50,427 bases of DNA from an uncultured Lachnospiraceae bacterium (lineage in GTDB: Bacteria > Bacillota > Clostridia > Lachnospirales > Lachnospiraceae), in assembly GCA_902766825.1 (NCBI GenBank), contig CACXFB010000074.1:1-50427 (forward strand), written 5' to 3'. Of the stretch, positions 6,601 to 15,818 are shown in pieces. The notes under the pieces are model-generated. The model did not search any database. It was not told the origin of the DNA and saw only the letters and a program-made list of their open reading frames with translations. Within the stretch, counting starts at the first letter, position 1. Each line of letters opens with the position of its first letter. The position numbers were made by a program, and so were the translations under genes.

Positions 6601-9132
6601 ATGAGTGCAAATGATAATGATTATAGTTATTATTTAAAAAAGGCAGAATATAACTACAAGAACAGATACGAGTTTAAGCAAAGAGTTGATTATGCCAATA
6701 TAAGAAAAAAGACAAGTGTTGACCCTCATACAATAATGTATACATCGTTCTATGGAAGAGGTATGTGTTGTAATCCTTATGCGGTATTTTTGTACCTGCT
6801 TGGAAAAGAAGAGTACAAAGATTATAAGCATATTTGGGTACTTGATGTTCTTGACGATCATCCTGTTGAGAAAAAGTTGTACAGTAAATATTCCAATGTA
6901 AGTTTTGTTGAGTTTGGTTCAACAGAGTATATGGAAGCGTTAAGTACGTCAAAATATATTTTTGATAATTCAACAGGACCAAGATATTTTATAAAAAAAC
7001 CGGAACAGGTGATGATTAATACCTGGCATGGTATACCACTTAAAATGATGGGATTTGATATCCCGGGATATGCAGGTGATATAGGTAATACTTTGCGTAA
7101 CTTCTTTATGCATGATTACATTCTATCGGCGGATTCATTTATGACTCAGGAGATGTATACCAAAGCATATAAGCTTAAGAATATATACGAAGGTAAGATT
7201 GTTGAAGCCGGATATCCGCGATTTGATACAATTGGTAACACTGACAGGGATGAGTTTATTGACAGACTTGCCATGTACGGAGTTGATGTAAGCAAGGATA
7301 AAAAGATTGTGCTTTATGCACCTACATGGAAGGGTAATGATTTTGGTAACCCTAACATCGATGTGGATAGCAATCTTGAATTTATAGATGAATTATATAA
7401 ATACGTTGATCCGGATAAGTATCAGATTTTGTTTAAGCCGCATCAGGCTGTATACAACGCAATGAAGAAAAACGGAGTTTTGAATCCGAATTGTGTGCCG
7501 GGCAATATTGATGCAAATGAACTTTTGTCTGTTACGGATATTCTGATTGGTGATTATTCAAGTATTTTCTTTGATTATCTTGTTACAGGAAGACCTATAC
7601 TTTTCTATATTCCAGATCTTGAAAATTATATGGAAGAAAGAGGTCTGTATTTTTCGGTAAATGAATTGCCGGGACCGGTATCGGAGAAAGTGTCTGATAT
7701 TGGCGAGTGGTTAGGTAAACTGGCTAATGATATTGACAGTTATAAAGATATGTTTGAGTATGAAAAATATCAAAGAGCTGTTGATAAGTTTATAGCACCG
7801 TATGATGGTAAATCATGTGAGAAGGTTGTTGATGCCATATTTAACGGAAACGAAGAATATGCAATAAGCTTAAAGACTGATAAGCCAAAGATCCTGATAC
7901 ATGTTGATGTGCTGAAACCTAACGGAATAACTACATCTGTTCTTAATCTTCTTAATAATATAGATTATGACAAGTATGATGTGACGCTTAATACAATTGC
8001 TGCACCGGGAGACAAGACCATATATTTTAAGATTAATGAAAATGTACGTGCTTTAGCAAGAAAAGGAACTGTGGTTGTTACCCTTGAGGAAAGTGCCAAA
8101 GTAGAATATTGCAAGGAATATAACATAATAGAGGCAGATAATGATCCGATGTTTCCTAAAGAAGTATTTGAACTTGAATACAAGCGCTGTTATGGTGATG
8201 TTCATTTTGATTACATTATTAATTTCTCGGGATACAGTGGTTTCTTTTCAAATATATTCAGCGTGGAGAAAAATGCAAAGCATTTGATGTGGATGCATAA
8301 TGACCTTAAGGCTGAACTTGAAGAGCGAATTGTTGATGGAGAGCAGATTTTTGCTCACAGTCTGCCACAGGTATTTAAGCATTATCACAATGTTGACAAA
8401 ATTGTCGGATGTTCGCAGTCTACAATGATGGTTAATCGTGAAAAACTCGGAGAACCTGATACAATGGATAAGTTTGCATATATGCATAACGTTATGGACA
8501 TTGACAGAATAAAAACGCGAATAGATGATGAAGAAATTATGGAAATTGATGGCCATAAATATTTTGTAACTACACCTGTTATAAATGTTCACGGATGCAA
8601 TAATAATAAATTTATTCATGTGCCTGATGACAACACAATTAATTTTGTAACGGTTGCAAGATTGTCTGTGGAGAAAAATCAGGAGGCTCTGATTAAGGCC
8701 TTTTCAAAGTTATATGAGGAGAACACTAATATAAGATTATATATTATGGGAGACGGTCCTCTTCGTAAAACGCTGGGTGCTCTTATAACAAAGTTAAAAC
8801 TTCAGGGAAAAGTATTTCTGCTTGGAAATATAGATAATCCTTTTTCGGTTATGGAAAGATGCCATTGCTTTATTCTGCCTTCTCATCATGAGGGAATGCC
8901 AATGGTTTTATTGGAGGCAAGAACTCTTAAGATGCCTATTATAGTTTCTGACTTTTCAACTGTAAAAGACAGCCTGCTTGATAACGGACAGCTGCTTATA
9001 AAGACTGGCGTTGATGATATATATGAAGGTCTTAAGGCATTTGTTGCAGGAGAAGTACCGTCGGATTATAAGTTTGATCCTATTGAATACAACTCAAATT
9101 GCATGAAAGAGTTTGAGCAGTTGCTCAATTGA
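6601..9132 (+). CDS. CDP-glycerol glycerophosphotransferase fused to a GT4 glycosyltransferase
   Basis: The protein has 843 residues. Residues about 30-410 form a TagB/TagF-like glycerophosphotransferase domain with TWHGIPLK near 140, LYAPTWKG, LFKPH and the GDYSSIFFDY motif. The His of WHG and the second His match residues needed for catalysis in TagF-type enzymes. From about 426, PKILIHVDVLKPNGITTSVL starts a second GT-B module. It has MGDGPLR and the EX7E motif EGMPMVLLE, typical of family GT4. One chain may therefore add both a glycerol phosphate unit and a sugar. AGGAG precedes the ATG. The membrane-peripheral location and exact acceptor are inference. The stop is followed 17 bp later by the next gene. 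Confidence 0.88.
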   Translation: MSANDNDYSYYLKKAEYNYKNRYEFKQRVDYANIRKKTSVDPHTIMYTSFYGRGMCCNPYAVFLYLLGKEEYKDYKHIWVLDVLDDHPVEKKLYSKYSNVSFVEFGSTEYMEALSTSKYIFDNSTGPRYFIKKPEQVMINTWHGIPLKMMGFDIPGYAGDIGNTLRNFFMHDYILSADSFMTQEMYTKAYKLKNIYEGKIVEAGYPRFDTIGNTDRDEFIDRLAMYGVDVSKDKKIVLYAPTWKGNDFGNPNIDVDSNLEFIDELYKYVDPDKYQILFKPHQAVYNAMKKNGVLNPNCVPGNIDANELLSVTDILIGDYSSIFFDYLVTGRPILFYIPDLENYMEERGLYFSVNELPGPVSEKVSDIGEWLGKLANDIDSYKDMFEYEKYQRAVDKFIAPYDGKSCEKVVDAIFNGNEEYAISLKTDKPKILIHVDVLKPNGITTSVLNLLNNIDYDKYDVTLNTIAAPGDKTIYFKINENVRALARKGTVVVTLEESAKVEYCKEYNIIEADNDPMFPKEVFELEYKRCYGDVHFDYIINFSGYSGFFSNIFSVEKNAKHLMWMHNDLKAELEERIVDGEQIFAHSLPQVFKHYHNVDKIVGCSQSTMMVNREKLGEPDTMDKFAYMHNVMDIDRIKTRIDDEEIMEIDGHKYFVTTPVINVHGCNNNKFIHVPDDNTINFVTVARLSVEKNQEALIKAFSKLYEENTNIRLYIMGDGPLRKTLGALITKLKLQGKVFLLGNIDNPFSVMERCHCFILPSHHEGMPMVLLEARTLKMPIIVSDFSTVKDSLLDNGQLLIKTGVDDIYEGLKAFVAGEVPSDYKFDPIEYNSNCMKEFEQLLN

Positions 9133-9149
9133 TCCTTGGAGGTAGTAAG

Positions 9150-10706
9150 ATGATTTTTCGAAATCAGTTTAAATCAATAAAAGGAACTAAATTTGGAGAT
9201 TATATTTCAGGTAAAGCCATAGAAGTACATCCGTATTATGAAGCAATGTGTGCTGCGAAGATTGTTTCTGATAAGACAATTTTTATCAGTGGCGGTGTGT
9301 CGGGTACTAATGCAAAAAAGCTGAAAAAGCTTGCTCAAAAGGCACTTGACATGAACTATAAAGTTACTATGTCGTTTGGCTGGAAAAAAGAATTTCCAAA
9401 GAAAAAGAATATTGAATTTTTTAAAGATAACACTAAAGAATATTATACTGCGCTTCTTAGTTCAAAGTATGTATATGCCGGTTCGAGTCTTACATGCTAT
9501 TATAACAAACCAAAGGGGCAGTTTCTTGCTGTGGATCTGGCTGACCGAGACAGAGACAAAGTGGCTGCAAGAATAGTTATGGATTTTATGTATCCTGAGG
9601 CTGATCTGATTGTGCCGGATAATGATTCGGACAGAGAAAAAGTATGGGAAAATATTTTGAACGGTAAGGTAAAAGAAGAAAGAATATCTGATAATAAGCC
9701 TAAGATTCTTATAGTAGTTAATACAAAGTATTATTTTACATTTGAGTTAGCAAGAAAGATGCTTACACAGGTTGATTATGATAAATATGATGTAACTATG
9801 CTTATTCCTAATTCAAGTGTGAGCAAATATCAGACTCAGTTGTCACTTATTGATAACAGGGCACATTTGCTGGTGTATAAAGGTTCGCCGTTATGTAATG
9901 AAAAGCAGGCAAAAAGATTGAACTATTTGAATGCGGCTAAAGCATTTGGTTATTCTTTGAAAAAAATAGATCAATTTGTTGATTCTAAGGTTTTTGAGCT
10001 CGAATGTAAAAGAGTATTAAGATCGACGGAGTTTGATTATGTATATAATCTTGCCTATAATTCCGTGGATTACAGACTGTTTATGTATCATGTAAAAGGT
10101 CATAAGATTCTTCTGTCTTTTGATGATTACAGTAAAGAAAATTCATATGAAGGCAGGGAAAAGGCACAGAGAGATTACCTTAAGATGTATAGCGAAATCT
10201 GGATGAAAAATGATACTTTACTGGAGGCTGCAAAGAATTATGATGCACAAACTTTCAACAAGAAAGGGCGCTTGATTCCTGAATTCAAAAGAGATTTATG
10301 TTATCCTAAACATGGTTTAATCGGAAAAGAATTTACACGCAATAATGAAAAGTATCTTATTACAGATTACTTTAGAGGAGAGTGTCTTGACGCTGTTTCG
10401 ATAGTGAGTGTTCTTGTTCCTAAAGATAAATATTCTTATATTGTGCCGGGACATATTAAAAGTGACAAGAAGATTGAATTTTTAGAGTGGCTTAGAAAAC
10501 AGTTGCATGAAAAGAAGACTATATATATATTTGATTATTTCGGGGTGTTGTCTGAAGGTGATATAGATAATATGAAATATGACGGAACAATAGTAAGACA
10601 TGACGGCTATTCATCATATTGCTATCTCAAATCTTATCTTGGGGAAGAGATAAAGGTGGATATTTCTTTCTTATGTTCAGAGGATAAGAAGACTATCTTT
10701 GAATAA
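9150..10706 (+). CDS. degenerate TagB/GT4-like protein, wall polymer operon
   Basis: The protein has 518 residues. The ATG at 9150 has GGAGG about 9 bases upstream; an earlier ATG at 9129 overlaps the previous stop and lacks such a site. Residues 1-190 resemble the N-terminal region of TagB-like glycerophosphotransferases (LLSSKYVYAGSSL, KPKGQFLAVDL) but lack the WHG and DYSS motifs. Residues 190-340 resemble the start of the GT4 module in the preceding gene: compare DYDKYDVTMLIP and VFELECKRVL with DYDKYDVTL and VFELEYKRCY. No EX7E motif is seen. It looks like a decayed paralogue that may have a non-catalytic or altered role in the same polymer pathway. Not recognised as a named enzyme. Confidence 0.6.
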   Translation: MIFRNQFKSIKGTKFGDYISGKAIEVHPYYEAMCAAKIVSDKTIFISGGVSGTNAKKLKKLAQKALDMNYKVTMSFGWKKEFPKKKNIEFFKDNTKEYYTALLSSKYVYAGSSLTCYYNKPKGQFLAVDLADRDRDKVAARIVMDFMYPEADLIVPDNDSDREKVWENILNGKVKEERISDNKPKILIVVNTKYYFTFELARKMLTQVDYDKYDVTMLIPNSSVSKYQTQLSLIDNRAHLLVYKGSPLCNEKQAKRLNYLNAAKAFGYSLKKIDQFVDSKVFELECKRVLRSTEFDYVYNLAYNSVDYRLFMYHVKGHKILLSFDDYSKENSYEGREKAQRDYLKMYSEIWMKNDTLLEAAKNYDAQTFNKKGRLIPEFKRDLCYPKHGLIGKEFTRNNEKYLITDYFRGECLDAVSIVSVLVPKDKYSYIVPGHIKSDKKIEFLEWLRKQLHEKKTIYIFDYFGVLSEGDIDNMKYDGTIVRHDGYSSYCYLKSYLGEEIKVDISFLCSEDKKTIFE

Positions 10707-10751
10707 TCAGAATAATTACGGTTAAAACTACATTGACAGAGGCGAATTGAA

Positions 10752-13232
10752 ATGAAAATATCCTTTTTAATAAATATTTTTGATGAAGAAATAAAAAAAA
10801 GAATGAAAAGAAACATAAAGCAGGTTATGGCTGAAAGCGGATGGGAATATGAGACTGTACTTTTAAACAGAAATGATGTTAATGGTAATATTTTTGCCAA
10901 GGTATCCGGTGAGTATTTTATGTTTCTTGATGAAGAATATATTTTTGGTTCGCATTGGACAAAAAGAGAGCTTACAGATGATATCTATATGGTAGAAGGT
11001 CTGTCTAAAAACCGTACACAGGTTCCGGCTGATATTGTCAGTGGAAAAATTGATAATACAAGCAGATTTTTGATTAAAAAAGCAGCAATCAGTAAACTGG
11101 AAATCGTGTCAAAAGGCGCATTGTGGCAGGTTAAAGAGGCTGTATTAAGACTTGTTGTCGGACTTGCTTCTATTAATGTCATAACTGATATGACAATGGA
11201 GCTGGTAAATGTTGATGAAGTAAAGAAAAGCTGTTTTGAAGAAGTTGAACCGGCATTTGAATTTGCTTCAAAAGTGTTATGTCCTCTTGGAGAGTACAAT
11301 CTTGTCTCAAAAAATTATACCTGGGTTAAGATGACTTTGAATGATTATTTAAATTATCTTAAAAAACCTCTATTGAAATTAACAGGTGAAAATGCCCCAA
11401 TATGTGACAAGATTATTACAAGACTTGTTAAATGTCTGAATGAAGATATTATTGTTACTTCAAAAAAATATTCTGCTCAGGAAAAGGTTTATTGGTTAAA
11501 TAAGATGGAAAGTACAAAACTTAAAAAAGTTGTTGAAGGAAACAATATTATGTATTTCCATGATAATAAACTCCTTTATGCAGAAGGTAATACAGCACTG
11601 CCAATTTTATTTTCCAAGCTTGAAAGCGATCATATCGAGATTGAAGGTTATGTCCCTTATATCGATAAGAATAATAAACCGGAGGTTGTGGCTTATCTTA
11701 ATGGTGAGATTTTCGAGGCAGAAAGCCTTTCCTATAATCTTAATTTAATGTTAGGAGAAGAGGCGATGGTATTAAGACAGGGATTTAAGATACGCCTTAA
11801 TCTTGATAGTAACGAAACGGATTATGAAATTTCATTTGCAATGAGAATGGAAGGATTGACAATCCCGATAACAACACTTCAGTTTAATAAGTATGCACCG
11901 ATATACGGTGGAAGCACTGGAGTGTATTATGAGAAGGACGGATGGATAATGAAAAGTGATACGAGAGCCGGATTTATCTATCTTACAAAAACTACTCCAC
12001 AAAAGTTGAAAGCCTGCAAAAAGATGTTTGATGCAGAACTTATGTCCCAGGGATTTAAGATGGGACTTAAGCTTAGAATGGTATATAAATATGCACATCT
12101 GATGAAGAAACTTGACAGGAAGAAAATATGGCTTGTGTCTGACAGAACCAACAGAACGGATGATAACGGAGAGTGCTTTTTCAAATACCTTTCAAAGAAC
12201 AAAAAGAAGATAAAAGGTGTCAAGATTTACTTTGTGCTTGATAAGAAGTGTGAAGCTGCAAAGGATATGAAAAAATACGGTAAACTTGTGCAACCAATGT
12301 CGTTTAGACATAAGATGCTTCATTTGAGAAGTGAATATGTTATATCATCGCAGGCAAATGACCCTGTTGTTAATCCGTTTCTTAAGATGCAGAAAATGTA
12401 CAGACCATTGCTTCAGGATACAAAGTTTGTATTCTTGCAGCATGGAGTAATTAAGGATGATTTGTCGGGATGGCTTAACCGTTATAACAGAGATATGTAT
12501 GGATTTGTTGTATCAACTAAACCTGAGTATGATTCGATTCTTGAGTACGATTACAGATTTACTCCAAAGGAGGTTTGGCTTACCGGACTTCCAAGATATG
12601 ATTTCCTGTATCATGATGAGAAGAAGTATATCACGATTATGCCTACGTGGAGAAAGACACTTATGGCAGGAACGGATTCAACTACTGGATTGTGGCTTAA
12701 AGGTGATAATTTTGATGACAGTTCTTTTGTGAAGTTTTATAACAGACTTTTGAATGATGAAGCTCTTATTGGATATTGTAAAGAAAGAGGATACACATTG
12801 TGCTTTATGCCGCATCCGATTATTGCGCCATATGTAGAGGAAAGTTTTAATCATCATCCTGATGTAAAGTTTGTGGATGCGGATATGAAATATCGTAACG
12901 TATTTGCGGAGTCGGATCTTATACTTACTGATTATTCTTCGGTTGCGTTTGATTTTGCATATCTTAGAAAGCCTATACTTTATGCTCAGTTTGATAGAGA
13001 AGAATTCTTTGGCGGTGGTCATTCATATGTGGAAGGATACTTTGACTATGAAAAAGACGGATTTGGAAAAGTGTGTACAACTTATGATGATACGGTAAAT
13101 GAAATAAAGAAAGCAATTGATAACAATTGTGTTCTTGAAGATGAATATAGAAAGAGAATAGACAATACATTTGCTTTTGATGATAAGAATTGTTCAGCCA
13201 GAATATTGGAAAAGATGCTTGCAAGACAATAG
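10752..13232 (+). CDS. CDP-glycerol:poly(glycerophosphate) glycerophosphotransferase
   Basis: The protein has 826 residues. The C-terminal half, from about 455, is a TagF-like domain: KIWLVSDRTNRTDDNGECFF, the catalytic His in FVFLQHGVIKDD, TGLPRYDFL, MPTWRKTL, a second His in CFMPHP, and the LTDYSSVAFDFAYLRKP donor-site motif. It polymerises glycerol phosphate from CDP-glycerol on a membrane-linked acceptor. The first 450 residues begin with a shortened GT2-like stretch (FLINIFDEEIKKRM, FMFLDEEYIF) and then beta-rich sequence, as in multi-domain wall polymer polymerases. GAGGCG precedes the ATG. It is the last gene of the operon, before a terminator. The symbol tagF would fit the C-terminal domain, but the N-terminus differs, so none is given. 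Confidence 0.88.
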   Translation: MKISFLINIFDEEIKKRMKRNIKQVMAESGWEYETVLLNRNDVNGNIFAKVSGEYFMFLDEEYIFGSHWTKRELTDDIYMVEGLSKNRTQVPADIVSGKIDNTSRFLIKKAAISKLEIVSKGALWQVKEAVLRLVVGLASINVITDMTMELVNVDEVKKSCFEEVEPAFEFASKVLCPLGEYNLVSKNYTWVKMTLNDYLNYLKKPLLKLTGENAPICDKIITRLVKCLNEDIIVTSKKYSAQEKVYWLNKMESTKLKKVVEGNNIMYFHDNKLLYAEGNTALPILFSKLESDHIEIEGYVPYIDKNNKPEVVAYLNGEIFEAESLSYNLNLMLGEEAMVLRQGFKIRLNLDSNETDYEISFAMRMEGLTIPITTLQFNKYAPIYGGSTGVYYEKDGWIMKSDTRAGFIYLTKTTPQKLKACKKMFDAELMSQGFKMGLKLRMVYKYAHLMKKLDRKKIWLVSDRTNRTDDNGECFFKYLSKNKKKIKGVKIYFVLDKKCEAAKDMKKYGKLVQPMSFRHKMLHLRSEYVISSQANDPVVNPFLKMQKMYRPLLQDTKFVFLQHGVIKDDLSGWLNRYNRDMYGFVVSTKPEYDSILEYDYRFTPKEVWLTGLPRYDFLYHDEKKYITIMPTWRKTLMAGTDSTTGLWLKGDNFDDSSFVKFYNRLLNDEALIGYCKERGYTLCFMPHPIIAPYVEESFNHHPDVKFVDADMKYRNVFAESDLILTDYSSVAFDFAYLRKPILYAQFDREEFFGGGHSYVEGYFDYEKDGFGKVCTTYDDTVNEIKKAIDNNCVLEDEYRKRIDNTFAFDDKNCSARILEKMLARQ

Positions 13233-13237
13233 AAAAG

Positions 13238-13279
13238 CAGGCGGTGACATTAACCTGATTGATGCCATCGCCTGTTTTT
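13238..13279 (+). terminator. terminator of the teichoic acid operon
   Basis: CAGGCG at 13238-13243 pairs with CGCCTG at 13269-13274. The stem extends inward with GTGACAT against ATGCCAT, and five T residues follow. It sits between convergent genes. Confidence 0.8.
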
Positions 13280-13284
13280 GTTTT

Positions 13285-14664
13285 TTATATACCTTCTGCT
13301 ATAATCTCATCATTCTTGCAATAATACTTAACACTCTTAAAGCTCTCGGTTACTGAGAGAGGAGCATCTCCGATTCGAATTCTTGTACCCGCATAAGCCA
13401 CACCGGTTATTGTAACAGATGCTGCGGCTATTGCTTCGTTTATAAATGAGCTGAGTGTTGTAAGCTCGTCCGAGACAGTTTTTCGTTGTGATGATACAAC
13501 AATCTTTGCACGGAATAATTTGGTTCGTATTTCTTCCGTCTTTGAACTTCTTTTCTCGGGTGGTATTATCTCGATATCTTCGAGTTTATCTTCAAATTGG
13601 AGGATTTCCTTTGTTAGCCTGTGATATTGTTCCGTAAGTTCATACATGCGGTTGATATCTTCCTTTGAAGGGCCGGCACATACAACAGTTAAAGCCTCTG
13701 TTTCGTTACCGCAGGTTCTTGCTGTGACGCCCATCTTGCCGGTAGTTACTCCACCAAGCAGAATTCCCATTCTGGAAGTTACAATTACCTGGTTGTTGGC
13801 AGTTACCTGCGAATCAAGAATTGAGTCGGCATAAATATTACCTTTTGCGGTAATACAACATCTTTCAACAAATTTGCATACAACATCTCCGCCGGCAGCA
13901 ATAATGCATTTGTCTCGCCCCTGAATTCCTTTACATACGGTTATGTTTTTCCCTGCTGCTATCTGGCAGGCGCCAACATGTCCACTTATAAATACGGAAC
14001 CTTCGGCATTGATTGACAGACCGCTTCGAACGTCACCGTGAATCTGGACGTCGCCATTGAAATTAATGTTACCTTTATCGATATCAAGATCACCTGAAAC
14101 AACGTATACATTTTCAATTGAAACATGGTTTCCGAAATGTTTGATGTGACCGGAATATAGAGCAGTATATTCGCCGGTATCTTCATCAAATTTAAAGCCG
14201 TTGCCCTTAAGGTGCTTTGCTTCTTTTCCGGGAACCGCATTGACTATTTCAGAAAAAATATTGAGTCCTGATTTGCCGGCAGTCGGTTTGACATAGGTTG
14301 CAAATACCTGATTTTCATTAACCATTGCAAGCTTAAATGAATTGAGATAGTCAACACTTCCGTCCTCGTTGATAACCGGCTTTTTTGAATCTTCAACAGG
14401 GATATGGAAATCAACATATCCGTCAACGCCTTCAACCGGAGGAGAACCGCTTGCAACTATAATCTCGTTGCCATAACGCACCACATTAATAAGCAACTCA
14501 ATGGCGGCTTCGTTAATGCCAAAAGAGATGCCCTGTAATTTTAAGAAACGCTCCACGTAAAACGGCGTCAGAAAAAAGTTGTCATTGTTAGAAGGGACCT
14601 TGAGGGTCATTCTGGCATTCATTTTATCATCATCTATGGTAAGTATACACCATTCGTTTTCCAT
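13285..14664 (-). CDS. FapA/DUF342-family beta-helix protein
   Basis: The protein has 459 residues; the ATG at 14664 has GGGGTGA upstream, so it is preferred to the ATG 33 bases earlier. Residues about 60-150 form the FapA N-terminal region. Residues about 165-330 form a right-handed beta-helix with repeated GDVxIxGDVxxG steps (NINFNGDVQIHGDVRSG, NAEGSVFISGHVG, AAGKNITV, AAGGDVV). A coiled-coil segment (about 340-400) and a small beta tail follow. FapA-family proteins have been linked to flagellar assembly and, in other bacteria, to polar localisation; molecular function is poorly known. It is divergent from a receiver-like protein, with promoters for both in between. Confidence 0.85.
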   Translation of the reverse strand: MENEWCILTIDDDKMNARMTLKVPSNNDNFFLTPFYVERFLKLQGISFGINEAAIELLINVVRYGNEIIVASGSPPVEGVDGYVDFHIPVEDSKKPVINEDGSVDYLNSFKLAMVNENQVFATYVKPTAGKSGLNIFSEIVNAVPGKEAKHLKGNGFKFDEDTGEYTALYSGHIKHFGNHVSIENVYVVSGDLDIDKGNINFNGDVQIHGDVRSGLSINAEGSVFISGHVGACQIAAGKNITVCKGIQGRDKCIIAAGGDVVCKFVERCCITAKGNIYADSILDSQVTANNQVIVTSRMGILLGGVTTGKMGVTARTCGNETEALTVVCAGPSKEDINRMYELTEQYHRLTKEILQFEDKLEDIEIIPPEKRSSKTEEIRTKLFRAKIVVSSQRKTVSDELTTLSSFINEAIAAASVTITGVAYAGTRIRIGDAPLSVTESFKSVKYYCKNDEIIAEGI

Positions 14665-14704
14665 AAAGCTCACCCCGCTTCCGATAACATTAAACACACT
14701 TAAC

Positions 14705-14734
14705 AGTATACCATATTATTGCAGGTAAACACAA
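14705..14734 (-). promoter_or_regulatory. promoter for the FapA-family gene
   Basis: On the minus strand, TTGTGT (14734-14729), an 18-bp spacer and TATACT (14710-14705) with an extended TGG upstream. The -35 is weak; the extended -10 makes it plausible. Confidence 0.45.
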
Positions 14735-14773
14735 ATTTTTATTGACTTTTTGCGGATTAATACACTGTTATTA

Positions 14774-14802
14774 TTGATTATTTCGGTATATGTATATATA
14801 AT
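14774..14802 (+). promoter_or_regulatory. promoter for the pseudo-receiver gene
   Basis: TTGATT at 14774-14779, a 17-bp spacer and a consensus TATAAT at 14797-14802. A second, weaker candidate is TTGACT at 14742-14747 with TGTTAT at 14766-14771. Confidence 0.6.
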
Positions 14803-14883
14803 CTAAAGTAACTATATTGGTACGTGAAAATAATTTTGAAAATAGTGTTTTTGGTTATGGAAAGAATAAGGTACGGGTGACAT

Positions 14884-15738
14884 ATGAACAAGAAAGAAAC
14901 AATACTTTTAGTAAGTAATCATACGGAGGATATAAGCAGAATCGAAAGTATTCTGGGAGACGAATACGATATAAATGTTGTGTCGGGAACAATGGAAGCA
15001 CGTGAAATTTTAGAGAGGTCTGTTGAACTCATTTCAATGATTATTATCGGCTCTGAGATTGTATCGGAAGCAAGGAATGATTTCATGAATACATATAACA
15101 GACACGGCTGGAATCATCACATTCCTGTGCTTCTTATTACGGACGACATAGAAGATGAGATACTTGTCAATGCGTTTGATTACGGAATAGATGACGCGAT
15201 TGTAACAGGTATTAATCCTGCGATAATTAAGAACAGGATAAGTAATTATATTTTCTCCTATAAGCAAAGAAGCAGACTTCACATCGAGAGTGTTAAGGCA
15301 AAGGAAGCACAGAATGCCGTGAAGATTTCGCAGAAAGATTTAAGGAGAAAGAATCAGGTTGTACAGATACTTGGAAGTATGTATACCTGTGTTTTATATG
15401 TAAATGTAAATGATGGAAGATATCTTACAATGGAATGCCTGCCACATGTCTTGAAAGTAATCGGTCCGGAAGGGATTGTCTGTGAACAGATTATTCAGGC
15501 TGCAAAAGCATTTTCGGAAGAATCCGATTGGGACAGACTTGTTTCATTTGCGGACAGTTCAACACTTAAGGACAGACTTAAGAAGAGAGAAATGATTGAT
15601 ATGGAGTTTGAAGGAAAGATAAGCGGAAAGGTAAGAGCAACTATTGTTGCTGCCGATCGTGACATTGACGGTAACGTGGTTCATGTTATATATCTGCTCC
15701 AGAGTATCGGAGGAGAAGAACCGGAAGATAATGAATAA
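14884..15738 (+). CDS. pseudo-receiver plus PAS-like signalling protein
   Basis: The protein has 284 residues. Residues 5-130 follow the response-regulator receiver pattern: ILLVSNHTEDISRIESIL at the start, PVLLITD in the middle, and AFDYGIDDAI before the last helix. The phospho-acceptor Asp is missing: the strand that should end in Asp reads SMIIIGSEI. Residues 130-165 are a coiled-coil helix. Residues 165-280 look PAS-like (MYTCVLYVNVNDGRYLTMEC to VVHVIYLLQS). There is no output such as GGDEF, EAL or a DNA-binding domain. GGGTGA precedes the ATG. It is divergent from a FapA-family gene. It may act as a phosphorylation-independent protein-interaction module, which is inference. Confidence 0.65.
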   Translation: MNKKETILLVSNHTEDISRIESILGDEYDINVVSGTMEAREILERSVELISMIIIGSEIVSEARNDFMNTYNRHGWNHHIPVLLITDDIEDEILVNAFDYGIDDAIVTGINPAIIKNRISNYIFSYKQRSRLHIESVKAKEAQNAVKISQKDLRRKNQVVQILGSMYTCVLYVNVNDGRYLTMECLPHVLKVIGPEGIVCEQIIQAAKAFSEESDWDRLVSFADSSTLKDRLKKREMIDMEFEGKISGKVRATIVAADRDIDGNVVHVIYLLQSIGGEEPEDNE

Positions 15739-15818
15739 CTTGACTAATAGCTTGACTTTTTTTGATGATAAGGTAAAATCTTAGTTAATTGTATCATTAA
15801 GGTCAGGAGGAAATACGT

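Noticed and set aside
15739-15818. T-box leader upstream of tyrS
   Set aside because: Only 80 bp are available and no specifier loop, T-box sequence or terminator hairpin is present.
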